Assembly (NCBI GenBank): GCA_014649155.1
Contig: BMSM01000028.1
Location: 1 to 64,000 of the forward strand
DNA from: Streptomyces griseoviridis
GTDB lineage: Bacteria > Actinomycetota > Actinomycetes > Streptomycetales > Streptomycetaceae
DNA: 64,000 bases
Direction: 5' to 3'
Part shown: one piece after another, positions 16,822 through 23,543 of the stretch
Layout: each line of letters starts with the position of its first letter
Numbering within the stretch: position 1 is the first letter of the stretch
The notes under the pieces: model-generated
Told to the model about the DNA's origin: nothing
Databases searched by the model: none
What the model saw: the letters and a program-made list of their open reading frames with translations, nothing else
Translations under genes and position numbers: made by a program

Positions 16822-17121
16822 ATGCTCCGCTACACGCTGATGCGCCTCGGGATCTTCGTGGGCTGCCTCGTGGTCGTCTGGGGCCTCGTCTACGCCGGGG
16901 TCTTCCCCAGCGGACTCGGTGACTCCAACGGCATGTGGATCGTCCTGCTCGCCCTGGTGATCTCGGCCCCGATCAGCTTCGTCGTGCTGCGTGGCGAGCG
17001 CGACCGGGCCTCCGTGCAGGTGGTGAACAAGGTCGACCGCATGAAGGCCAACCTGGAGGCCAACCGCAGCCAGGAGGACCGCGCCGACGACGCCACCCGC
17101 GCCCAGGGCCAGACCTCGTAG
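16822..17121 (+). CDS. DUF4229 small membrane protein, 99 aa
   Basis: The protein begins MLRYTLMRLGIFVGCLVVVW, with two hydrophobic helices (about 7-25 and 38-58) and a charged cytoplasmic tail with coiled-coil character (VQVVNKVDRMKANLEANRSQ). This matches the actinobacterial DUF4229 family, whose function is unknown. In-frame GTG codons at 16795 and 16813 are alternative starts, but family members usually begin at MLRYTLMRLG. A terminator follows. Confidence 0.8.
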   Translation: MLRYTLMRLGIFVGCLVVVWGLVYAGVFPSGLGDSNGMWIVLLALVISAPISFVVLRGERDRASVQVVNKVDRMKANLEANRSQEDRADDATRAQGQTS

Positions 17122-17139
17122 GACGCACGGACCCCGCGC

Positions 17140-17165
17140 AGCGCCCCGGTGATCGCCGGGGCGCT
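17140..17165 (+). terminator. Terminator after the DUF4229 gene
   Basis: AGCGCCCCGG and CCGGGGCGCT form a perfect 10-bp stem around a six-base loop (TGATCG), followed by further T residues. It insulates the next transcription unit. Confidence 0.85.
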
Positions 17166-17195
17166 TTGCGTTGTGCGGGGAAGGAAGACCGGAAA

Positions 17196-17242
17196 CCTCT
17201 CAAAGTCAGGCTATGGGCCTCTCAAAGCGTTGGTGTTAAAGT
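17196..17242 (+). promoter_or_regulatory. Direct-repeat operator and promoter of the leader peptide
   Basis: CCTCTCAAAG occurs twice, at 17196-17205 and 17218-17227, exactly 22 bp apart, so both copies face the same side of the helix. TAAAGT at 17237-17242 fits a -10 element and lies seven bases before the leader-peptide ATG. The repeats sit where an activator or repressor would act on this promoter. The regulator is not identified. Confidence 0.6.
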
Positions 17243-17249
17243 CGTGTGC

Positions 17250-17351
17250 ATGAAGTCAGCAGCCGCGCCCTCTCTCCCCGCGAGCGTCCCGCTCGTGGCG
17301 CGTCTGCACGTGGACCTCTGCCGGTGCGCGTCCGCAAGCTGTCGCCCCTGA
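17250..17351 (+). CDS. Cysteine-containing leader peptide, 33 aa
   Basis: The short frame ends RLHVDLCRCASASCRP, the HVDLCR-type tail of actinobacterial leader peptides that precede sulfur and cysteine genes. It has three cysteines among its last twelve residues. The ATG lies seven bases after TAAAGT with no Shine-Dalgarno, which fits leaderless translation. The 41 bases after its stop (17352-17392) contain only four G residues in a very GC-rich genome, a C/T-rich tract like a Rho entry site. The known mycobacterial model is that cysteine shortage stalls the ribosome on such a peptide and lets the downstream gene be transcribed. The downstream gene here is an amino-acid symporter. Confidence 0.75.
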   Translation: MKSAAAPSLPASVPLVARLHVDLCRCASASCRP

Positions 17352-17433
17352 CGTCCCCTCCTGCCTTCCCCGTCTCTCCCTGTCTTTCTTCCGTGACGTC
17401 GGTCCAGCGCGTCCCGTCCCCCTTCAACGGAGC

Positions 17434-18756
17434 ATGTCCGTGTCCTCACTGACCAAGAAGTCCTTCAAGGTGCCCTTCTGGGCCCAGATAATCGCCGGTC
17501 TCGTCCTGGGCGTGCTGCTCGGCTGGCTCGCCCGCAGCCAGGACGTCTCCTGGCTGGTCACGACCCTGGAGAAGATCGGCAGCATCTTCATCGGGCTGCT
17601 GAAGCTGGCCGTCGCCCCGCTGGTCTTCTTCGCGATCCTGGTCTCGATCACCAACCTCAGGAAGGTCAACAACGCGGCCCGCCTCGCGTCCCGCACCCTC
17701 CTCTGGTTCATGATCACGTCGCTGATCGCGGTCGCCATCGGCCTCGTCATCGGCCTGGTCACCAACCCGGGCGCCGGCACCGGCCTCACGCCGAAGGACG
17801 GGGCCAAGCCCGACCACACCGGCTCCTGGCTGGACTTCCTCACCGGCATCGTGCCGACCGACGTGATCACGCCGTTCACCGAGCTGAACGTGCTCCAGAT
17901 CGTCTTCATGGCCGCCGTCGCCGGCATCGCCGCCCTCCAGCTCGGCGACAAGGCCAAGCCGATCCTCACCCTGAGCGAGTCCGTCCTCGAACTCCTCCAG
18001 AAGGCCCTGTGGTGGGTCATCCGCCTCGCCCCGCTGGGCACCGTCGGCCTGATCGGCAACGCCATCGCGACCTACGGCTGGGACCTGATCGGCAAGTACG
18101 CGACCTTCACCGCCGACATCTACGTCGGCTGCGCGATCGTCCTCTTCGTGGTCTACCCGGCGCTGCTCGCGGGCGTCGCCAAGGCCAACCCGCTGCAGTT
18201 CTTCAAGGGCGCCTGGCCCGCGATCCAGCTCGCCTTCGTCTCCCGCTCCTCGGTCGGCACCATGCCGCTGACGCAGAAGGTCACCGAGCGGCTCGGCGTG
18301 CCGAAGGAGTACGCGTCCTTCGCGGTGCCGTTCGGCGCGACGACGAAGATGGACGGCTGCGCCGCGATCTACCCCGCGATCGCCGCGATCTTCGTCGCCC
18401 AGATCTTCGACATCCAGCTCAACATCGGCGACTACCTGCTCATCGCCTTCGTCTCGGTGGTCGGCTCCGCCGCCACGGCCGGTCTCACCGGCGCGACGGT
18501 GATGCTGACGCTCACCCTGTCCACGCTGGGCCTGCCCATGGAGGGCGTCGGCCTGCTCCTCGCGATCGACCCGATCCTGGACATGATGCGCACCGCCACC
18601 AACGTGGCCGGCCAGGCCCTGGTCCCGGTCATCGTCTCCGCCCGCGAGGGCCTGCTCGACCGCACGGCCTACGACACGGCGCACAGCTCCCCGATCGACG
18701 AGCCGGAGCCGCGCGACCGCGACCGCGAGCAGGAGCGGGTGCCGGCCGCCGCGTAG
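17434..18756 (+). CDS. Dicarboxylate/amino acid:cation symporter (DAACS family), possibly cystine uptake
   Basis: The 440-residue membrane protein has the DAACS (GltP/TcyP) layout. The serine-rich reentrant hairpin appears as SRSSVGTMPLTQKV near residue 271, and the cation/substrate motif as GATTKMDGCAAIYPAIAAIF near 300. Family members import glutamate, aspartate, C4-dicarboxylates or cystine with sodium or protons. The cysteine leader peptide upstream favours a sulfur amino acid such as cystine, as in TcyP; this is inference. The tail is charged and non-conserved. The ATG is preceded by CGGAG. Confidence 0.9.
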   Translation: MSVSSLTKKSFKVPFWAQIIAGLVLGVLLGWLARSQDVSWLVTTLEKIGSIFIGLLKLAVAPLVFFAILVSITNLRKVNNAARLASRTLLWFMITSLIAVAIGLVIGLVTNPGAGTGLTPKDGAKPDHTGSWLDFLTGIVPTDVITPFTELNVLQIVFMAAVAGIAALQLGDKAKPILTLSESVLELLQKALWWVIRLAPLGTVGLIGNAIATYGWDLIGKYATFTADIYVGCAIVLFVVYPALLAGVAKANPLQFFKGAWPAIQLAFVSRSSVGTMPLTQKVTERLGVPKEYASFAVPFGATTKMDGCAAIYPAIAAIFVAQIFDIQLNIGDYLLIAFVSVVGSAATAGLTGATVMLTLTLSTLGLPMEGVGLLLAIDPILDMMRTATNVAGQALVPVIVSAREGLLDRTAYDTAHSSPIDEPEPRDRDREQERVPAAA

Positions 18757-18798
18757 CGGGACGGCGACGGCGCGCAGGGAGTGCGGGGAGTACGGAGC

Positions 18799-18834
18799 GT
18801 ACGGCCCGGCCGGGGACGACCGGCCGGGCCGTAC
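18799..18834. promoter_or_regulatory. Perfect 15-bp inverted repeat between the symporter and the TetR gene
   Basis: GTACGGCCCGGCCGG and CCGGCCGGGCCGTAC are separated by six bases. The right arm runs into TACGCT (18832-18837), a -10 candidate seven bases before the tetR ATG. The repeat lies 42 bases after the symporter stop. It could end symporter transcription, act as a TetR autoregulation operator, or both. Confidence 0.65.
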
Positions 18835-18844
18835 GCTGATGTGC

Positions 18845-19564
18845 ATGGGTGTGGGTGCGGGCGTGAGCGCGGGTGCGGGTGCGGTGCGGGCCAAGCGGAT
18901 GCCGAGGGCCGTGCGGGAGCGGCAGATGCTGGACGCCGCCGTGCGCACCTTCGGACAGCGGGGCTACCGGGCCGCGTCGATGGACGACATCGCCGAACTC
19001 GCGGGCGTGTCCAAGCCGCTGGTGTACCTGTACCTCAACTCGAAGGAAGACCTCTTCACCGCCGTCATCCGCCGTGAGGCACGGGCCCTGACCGAGGCGA
19101 TCCGGGCCGGCGTGGGGCCGGCCGGGCTGCCCGCCGACCGCCAGCTCTGGAACGGCCTGCGGGCCTTCTTCACGCACACCGCCCGGCACCCCGACGGCTG
19201 GTCGGTGCTGCACCTCCAGGCCCGCACCCACGGTGAGCCGTTCGCCGCGGAGATCGCGGCGCTGCGCGAGGAGATCGTCGCGTTCGTCACGCAGCTGATC
19301 GCCGCCGCGGCGCGGGAGGCGCACCGCGACCCCGACCTGCCCGAGCGGGAGGTCGCCGGGCTCGCCGAGGCCCTGGTCGGCGCCGCCGAGTCGCTGGCCG
19401 ACTGGGCGGGCGCCACGGAGGGCGTCACCGCGCGGCAGGCGGCGGCGACCCTGATGAACTTCGCCTGGGCCGGCCTCGGCGACCTGATGGCGGACCGGCC
19501 GTGGACCCCGCCGGAGGAGGAGGCCGGCCCCGCCCCGGCGGAGCCCGCCGCTCAGACCGGCTGA
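18845..19564 (+). CDS. TetR/AcrR-family transcriptional regulator
   Basis: The 239-residue protein has a glycine/alanine-rich start and a TetR helix-turn-helix at about residues 22-62 (DDIAELAGVSKPLVYLYLNS). The all-helical ligand domain follows, with a proline/glutamate-rich tail. I took ATG 18845 because it is seven bases after TACGCT; ATG 18839 in the same frame is an alternative. Its last 13 bases overlap the convergent MaoC gene. The neighbouring genes handle fatty acyl-CoA, and TTAC palindromes flank the thiolase gene, so this TetR is the obvious candidate regulator of that block. Confidence 0.92.
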   Translation: MGVGAGVSAGAGAVRAKRMPRAVRERQMLDAAVRTFGQRGYRAASMDDIAELAGVSKPLVYLYLNSKEDLFTAVIRREARALTEAIRAGVGPAGLPADRQLWNGLRAFFTHTARHPDGWSVLHLQARTHGEPFAAEIAALREEIVAFVTQLIAAAAREAHRDPDLPEREVAGLAEALVGAAESLADWAGATEGVTARQAAATLMNFAWAGLGDLMADRPWTPPEEEAGPAPAEPAAQTG

Positions 19565-20625
19565 ACCTCGCCCGACAGGTGCAGCCGCCCGTCCGGCCCC
19601 CGCAGTTCGAACCGCCCGCCCTCCGCGCCGTACGTCACCGTCCCCGGCAGCAGCACGGGCGCCCGGAACTCCGCCCGGACCGTGACCGCCTCGGGTGTGC
19701 CGTGCTCGGCCAGGCACCGGGCGACGGTCCACATGCCGTGGGCGATGGCCCGGGGGAAGCCGAACAGCCGGGCGGTGAGCGGATGCAGGTGGATCGGGTT
19801 GCGGTCGCCGGACGCGGCCCCGTACCGGCGCCCGAGGTCCCCGCCCGGCCGCCACTCGGCCCGCACGGGCAGCGCGACGCGCCGCTCCCGGCTGCCGCCG
19901 TCGCCGTGGCCGTTGCCGGAGGTGTTCCCCGGCACCCGTCCTTCCCGGCCACCGTCGCCGGCCGGTCGCCCGTCCCGTTCCGCCGCGCCGGCGCCGCCGG
20001 AAGGGCTCCCCGGCACCCGTCCTTCCCGGCCACCGTCGCCGGCCGGTCGCCCGTCCCGTTCCGCCGCGCCGGCGCCGCCGGAAGGGCTCCCCGGCACCCG
20101 CCCCTCCCGGCCGCCCCCACGGGAGGGCTTCCCCGACCCGCCGTGCCGCGCCAGGTACGTGCTGCGCGACTCCCACACCACCTCCCCGCCCGACCGCAGC
20201 TCCGTGACGACGGCCGCCTCGGTGCCGCGCCGGTGCGGGACCAGCTCCGCGACGTGGACGGCGAGTCCGTACTCCCCGCCGGCCGGCACCGGCGCCCTCC
20301 GGGTGACGGCGATCGAGGTGTGGACCAGCCCCAGCAGCGGCAGCGGGAAGTCCCGGCCGCTCATCAGCCGCATCGCCAGCGGAAAGCCCATGACGTGCGG
20401 ATACGTCACCGGCAGGGTGTCCGCCCCGGTGGCGAAGCCGCACACCCGCTCGTACGCCGCCAGCCGGGCGGGGTCGGCGCGCAGCCGGGGCACGACCAGC
20501 CGGGCGCGCGGGAAGTCCGCGTCCGGGCGGGGCCGCTTGAACGGTGAGAGCAGCGCGCCCCGGGCCAGCAGCGGCGGCAGGGCGGGCACGGAGGCCAGGG
20601 TGCTGACGGGCGCGGCGGTGGTCAT
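19552..20625 (-). CDS. MaoC-like 3-hydroxyacyl thioester dehydratase (HtdX-like), 357 aa
   Basis: This is a double-hotdog enzyme that dehydrates 3-hydroxyacyl thioesters. The N-terminal half contains FPLAMRLMSGRDFPLPLLGL. The C-terminal half has the hydratase motif YGAASGDRNPIHLHP (catalytic Asp and His) followed by AIAHGMWTVARCLAE. The linker, roughly residues 166-243, is a glycine/arginine-rich repeat (81-bp units at 19931-20092) not expected in the family. The gene starts one base after the reductase gene, so they form one operon. The same pairing, fabG4 with htdX beside fadA2, occurs in Mycobacterium tuberculosis (Rv0241c-Rv0243). Confidence 0.85.
   Translation of the reverse strand: MTTAAPVSTLASVPALPPLLARGALLSPFKRPRPDADFPRARLVVPRLRADPARLAAYERVCGFATGADTLPVTYPHVMGFPLAMRLMSGRDFPLPLLGLVHTSIAVTRRAPVPAGGEYGLAVHVAELVPHRRGTEAAVVTELRSGGEVVWESRSTYLARHGGSGKPSRGGGREGRVPGSPSGGAGAAERDGRPAGDGGREGRVPGSPSGGAGAAERDGRPAGDGGREGRVPGNTSGNGHGDGGSRERRVALPVRAEWRPGGDLGRRYGAASGDRNPIHLHPLTARLFGFPRAIAHGMWTVARCLAEHGTPEAVTVRAEFRAPVLLPGTVTYGAEGGRFELRGPDGRLHLSGEVQPV
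19931..20092 (-). repeat. Two exact 81-bp tandem repeats (plus a partial third) inside the MaoC-like gene
   Basis: The 81-base unit starting GGCACCCGTCC (plus strand) repeats without visible change at 19931 and 20012, and a degenerate partial copy begins at 20093. Each unit adds 27 residues to the linker between the two hotdog domains. The identity of the copies points to recent duplication or homogenisation; copy number is likely to vary between strains. Confidence 0.93.
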
Positions 20626-20626
20626 C

Positions 20627-21925
20627 TCAGGCCCCCAGCAGACTCTGGCCGCAGACCCGGACGACCTGGCCGTTGACCGCGCCCGAGCCCGGGTGGGCGA
20701 ACCAGGCGGTGGTCTCGGCGACGTCGGCGGGCAGCCCGCCCTGCGCGAGGGAGTTCATCCGGCGCCCGGCCTCGCGGATGAACAGCGGGACCGCCGCCGT
20801 CATCCGCGTCTCGATGAAGCCCGGCGCGACCGCGTTGACCGTCACCTCGTGCTCGGCCAGCGCCCGGGGCGCGAGCGCGCGGACCAGGCCGACGATCCCG
20901 GCCTTGCTGGCGCCGTAGTTGGTCTGCCCGGCGTTCCCGGCGATCCCGGCGATGGACGCCGTGGCCACGATCCGCCCGCCGGAGTTCAGCGCCCCGGCGG
21001 CGAGCAGCGCGTCCGTCGTGCGCAGCACACTGGCGAGGTTGACGTCGAGGACCGAGGCCCAGCGGTCGGCGGGCATGTTGACCAGCCGCCGGTCCCGGGT
21101 GATGCCCGCGTTGTGGACGAGGACGTCCAGCCCGTCCGGGACGGCCGCCGCGATCCGCGCACCGGCGTCGGCGGCCGTGATGTCGAGCGCGAGGGCGCTG
21201 CCGCCGAGCCGTTCGGCGACCCGCCGGGCGTCCGCCTCGGCCTGCGGCACGTCGAGGACGACCACCCGGGCGCCGTCCCGGGCGAGGGTCTCGGCGACCG
21301 CCTCCCCGATGCCGCGCGCCCCGCCGGTCACCAGGGCGGTCCGCCCGGCCAGCGGACGGTCCGGGTCGTCCGGCACGGTGCTCGCACCGGTCCCGTCGCC
21401 GGGGCCGACGCCGATGACCTGCCCGCTGACGTAGGCGGACCTGGGGGAGAGCAGGAAACGGAGCGTGGACTCGGCGGCGCGCGCGTCGGTGAGCCGGACC
21501 AGGTTGACGGTCCGGCCCCGGCCGATCTCCTTGCCGAGCGAGCGGGTGAAGCCCTCCAGCGCCTGCTGGGCGGCGGCCCGGTGGTGGTCACCGGCGTCGA
21601 GCGGGGAGCCGAGCACCACCACCCGTCCGCTCGCGGCGACCGACCGCACCACCGGATGGAGCGCGGCGTGCACCTCGGCCAGCCCGGCCACGTCCCGCAC
21701 CCCCGTGGCGTCCAGGACGACGGCGGCCGGCCGGCCGGAGGACCCCGCCCGCAGGAACGACAGGTCCAGGCCGGACTTCCCGGCCGTCAGCAGCACGACC
21801 TCGCCGTCCAGGCCGGGACGCTCGGGCGACCAGCGCCGCAGCGGGGCCGGCTGCGGCAGGCCGAGCCGCCGGGTCAGGAAACGGCCCGGCGCGGTGCCGG
21901 TGAAGCTCAGATAGCGGTCGGCCAT
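20627..21925 (-). CDS. FabG4-like 3-oxoacyl thioester reductase, 432 aa
   Basis: The protein is a high-molecular-weight FabG: an N-terminal degenerate Rossmann-like domain (residues 1-190) and a C-terminal SDR ketoreductase. NADP-binding TGGARGIG is at 200-207, VHNAGITRD near 277, and the catalytic serine and YxxxK are in ASIAGIAG and NYGASKAG near 320-335. It reduces 3-oxoacyl-CoA or ACP. It is co-transcribed with the MaoC-like dehydratase and divergent from the thiolase, so the three could run steps of acyl chain turnover or remodelling. Confidence 0.9.
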   Translation of the reverse strand: MADRYLSFTGTAPGRFLTRRLGLPQPAPLRRWSPERPGLDGEVVLLTAGKSGLDLSFLRAGSSGRPAAVVLDATGVRDVAGLAEVHAALHPVVRSVAASGRVVVLGSPLDAGDHHRAAAQQALEGFTRSLGKEIGRGRTVNLVRLTDARAAESTLRFLLSPRSAYVSGQVIGVGPGDGTGASTVPDDPDRPLAGRTALVTGGARGIGEAVAETLARDGARVVVLDVPQAEADARRVAERLGGSALALDITAADAGARIAAAVPDGLDVLVHNAGITRDRRLVNMPADRWASVLDVNLASVLRTTDALLAAGALNSGGRIVATASIAGIAGNAGQTNYGASKAGIVGLVRALAPRALAEHEVTVNAVAPGFIETRMTAAVPLFIREAGRRMNSLAQGGLPADVAETTAWFAHPGSGAVNGQVVRVCGQSLLGA

Positions 21926-21960
21926 GCGTGACTCCCAGCTCCCGGACGGTACCCGTCTGC

Positions 21961-21998
21961 TTACTCTGGAGTAAGGTTACCGGAGGTAATCATAGAGT
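21961..21998. promoter_or_regulatory. Paired palindromic operators between fabG4-like and thiolase genes
   Basis: TTACTCTGGAGTAA (21961-21974) is a perfect palindrome with a two-base centre. TTACCGGAGGTAA (21977-21989) follows two bases later. TAGAGT at 21993-21998 is a -10 candidate for the thiolase gene. The sites resemble TTAC-GTAA operators of TetR-type fatty-acid regulators and lie where both divergent promoters can be controlled. Confidence 0.65.
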
Positions 21999-22019
21999 GC
22001 GGCGAAGGAGCAGGTCGAG

Positions 22020-23306
22020 ATGAGTCCTCTTGAGCCCCCGCGGGCCCGCCGGGTCGCGGTCGTCGGCGGTACGCGCATCCCGTTCGCCCGCTCCGACGGC
22101 CCCTACGCCACCGCCTCCAACCAGCAGATGCTCACCGCCGCCCTGGACGGACTGGCCGAGCGGTACGGCCTCCAGGAGCCCGGCGCGGTGGGGGAGTTCG
22201 TGGCCGGTGCGGTCCTCAAGCACAGTCGCGACTTCAACCTCGCCCGCGAGACGGTCCTCGGCTCGGCCCTGGACGCCCGCACCCCCGCCTACGACATCCA
22301 GCAGGCGTGCGGCACCGGCCTCCAGGCCGTCGTCGCCGCCGCCAACAAGATCGCCCTCGGGCAGACCGAGTCGGCCGTCGCGGGCGGCGCGGACACCGCG
22401 AGCGACGCGCCCCTGGGCGTCAACGACCGGCTGCGGCGCATCCTCCTGGAGGCGCGGCGCGCGAAGTCCGCGGGCGCCCGCGTCAAGGCCCTCGCCCGGG
22501 TCCGCCCGGGTCACCTCGTCCCCGACATCCCGCGCAACGCCGAGCCGCGCACCGGTCTGTCGATGGGGGAGCACGCGGCCGTCACCGCCCGCGCCTGGGG
22601 CATCACCCGCGAGGCCCAGGACGAACTGGCGGCCGTCAGCCACCAGCGGCTGGCCGCGGCGTACGACCGGGGCTTCTTCGCGGACCTGGTGGTGCCCTTC
22701 CGCGGTCTGGAGCGGGACCAGAACCTGCGGCCGGGCTCCACCCCGGAGAAACTGGCCGCGCTCAAGCCGGTGTTCGGCACCGCCGCACCCGGGCCGACCA
22801 TGACGGCGGGCAACTCCACGCCCCTGACGGACGGTGCCGCGACCGTGCTGCTGGCGAGCGAGGAGTGGGCCGAGGCGCGCGGTCTGGAACCCCTCGCCTA
22901 TCTGACGGCGTACGAGACGGCGGCCGTGGACTTCCCGCACGGGGACGTCGTGGGCGGTGAGGACGGGCTGCTGATGGCCCCGGCGCACGCGGTCCCCCGG
23001 ATGCTGGAGCGGGCGGGGCTCGGCATCGAGGACTTCGACCTGGTCGAGATCCACGAGGCGTTCGCCTCCCAGGTGCTGGCCACGCTGGCCGCCTGGGAGA
23101 AGCGGGGCCTGGCCCCCGTGGACCGGACCCGGCTGAACGTGGCCGGCTCCTCGCTCGCCACCGGGCACCCCTTCGCGGCGACCGGCGCGCGGATCGTGGC
23201 GACCCTGGCCAAGCTGCTGGCCGAACGCGGCGGGCCGGGCCGCGGCCTGATCTCCGTCTGCGCGGCGGGCGGCCAAGGTGTCACGGCCGTACTGGAGCGC
23301 CCCTGA
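22020..23306 (+). CDS. Acetyl-CoA acetyltransferase (thiolase), FadA2-like
   Basis: The 428-residue thiolase has the nucleophile C97 in DIQQACGTGLQAV, the histidine motif ATGHPFAATGAR near 381, and the second active-site cysteine in SVCAAGGQGV near 419. It makes or cleaves 3-ketoacyl-CoA. The ATG is preceded by GAAGGAG. The divergent fabG4-htdX pair and the paired palindromes upstream suggest coordinated control. Confidence 0.93.
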   Translation: MSPLEPPRARRVAVVGGTRIPFARSDGPYATASNQQMLTAALDGLAERYGLQEPGAVGEFVAGAVLKHSRDFNLARETVLGSALDARTPAYDIQQACGTGLQAVVAAANKIALGQTESAVAGGADTASDAPLGVNDRLRRILLEARRAKSAGARVKALARVRPGHLVPDIPRNAEPRTGLSMGEHAAVTARAWGITREAQDELAAVSHQRLAAAYDRGFFADLVVPFRGLERDQNLRPGSTPEKLAALKPVFGTAAPGPTMTAGNSTPLTDGAATVLLASEEWAEARGLEPLAYLTAYETAAVDFPHGDVVGGEDGLLMAPAHAVPRMLERAGLGIEDFDLVEIHEAFASQVLATLAAWEKRGLAPVDRTRLNVAGSSLATGHPFAATGARIVATLAKLLAERGGPGRGLISVCAAGGQGVTAVLERP

Positions 23307-23327
23307 CCGGCGCCCGAAAGAACTTAC

Positions 23328-23337
23328 TTACCGGTAA
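23328..23337. promoter_or_regulatory. TTACCGGTAA palindrome between thiolase and acyl-CoA ligase genes
   Basis: A perfect 10-bp palindrome, TTACCGGTAA, sits 22 bases after the thiolase stop and shares its half-site with the operators at 21961-21989. TACGAT at 23407-23412 is a possible -10 for the following ligase gene. Confidence 0.5.
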
Positions 23338-23543
23338 CACCGCAGGTTGCACAACCCCGTCCCCGGACCGTCCCGGAACCCGCACGAACTCCCCACGAGT
23401 GCCCCGTACGATCTCCAGGCCGACCGCGGGCCGCCACCCGCGGTCCCATCGGTGCCGCGCCGGCGCGACCGGCCGGTGAAACGCCGGCACGTACGTCAGG
23501 CGGCCGGGCAGAGCCGCCCCGCCGCACGTTCCAGGAGCCGCCC

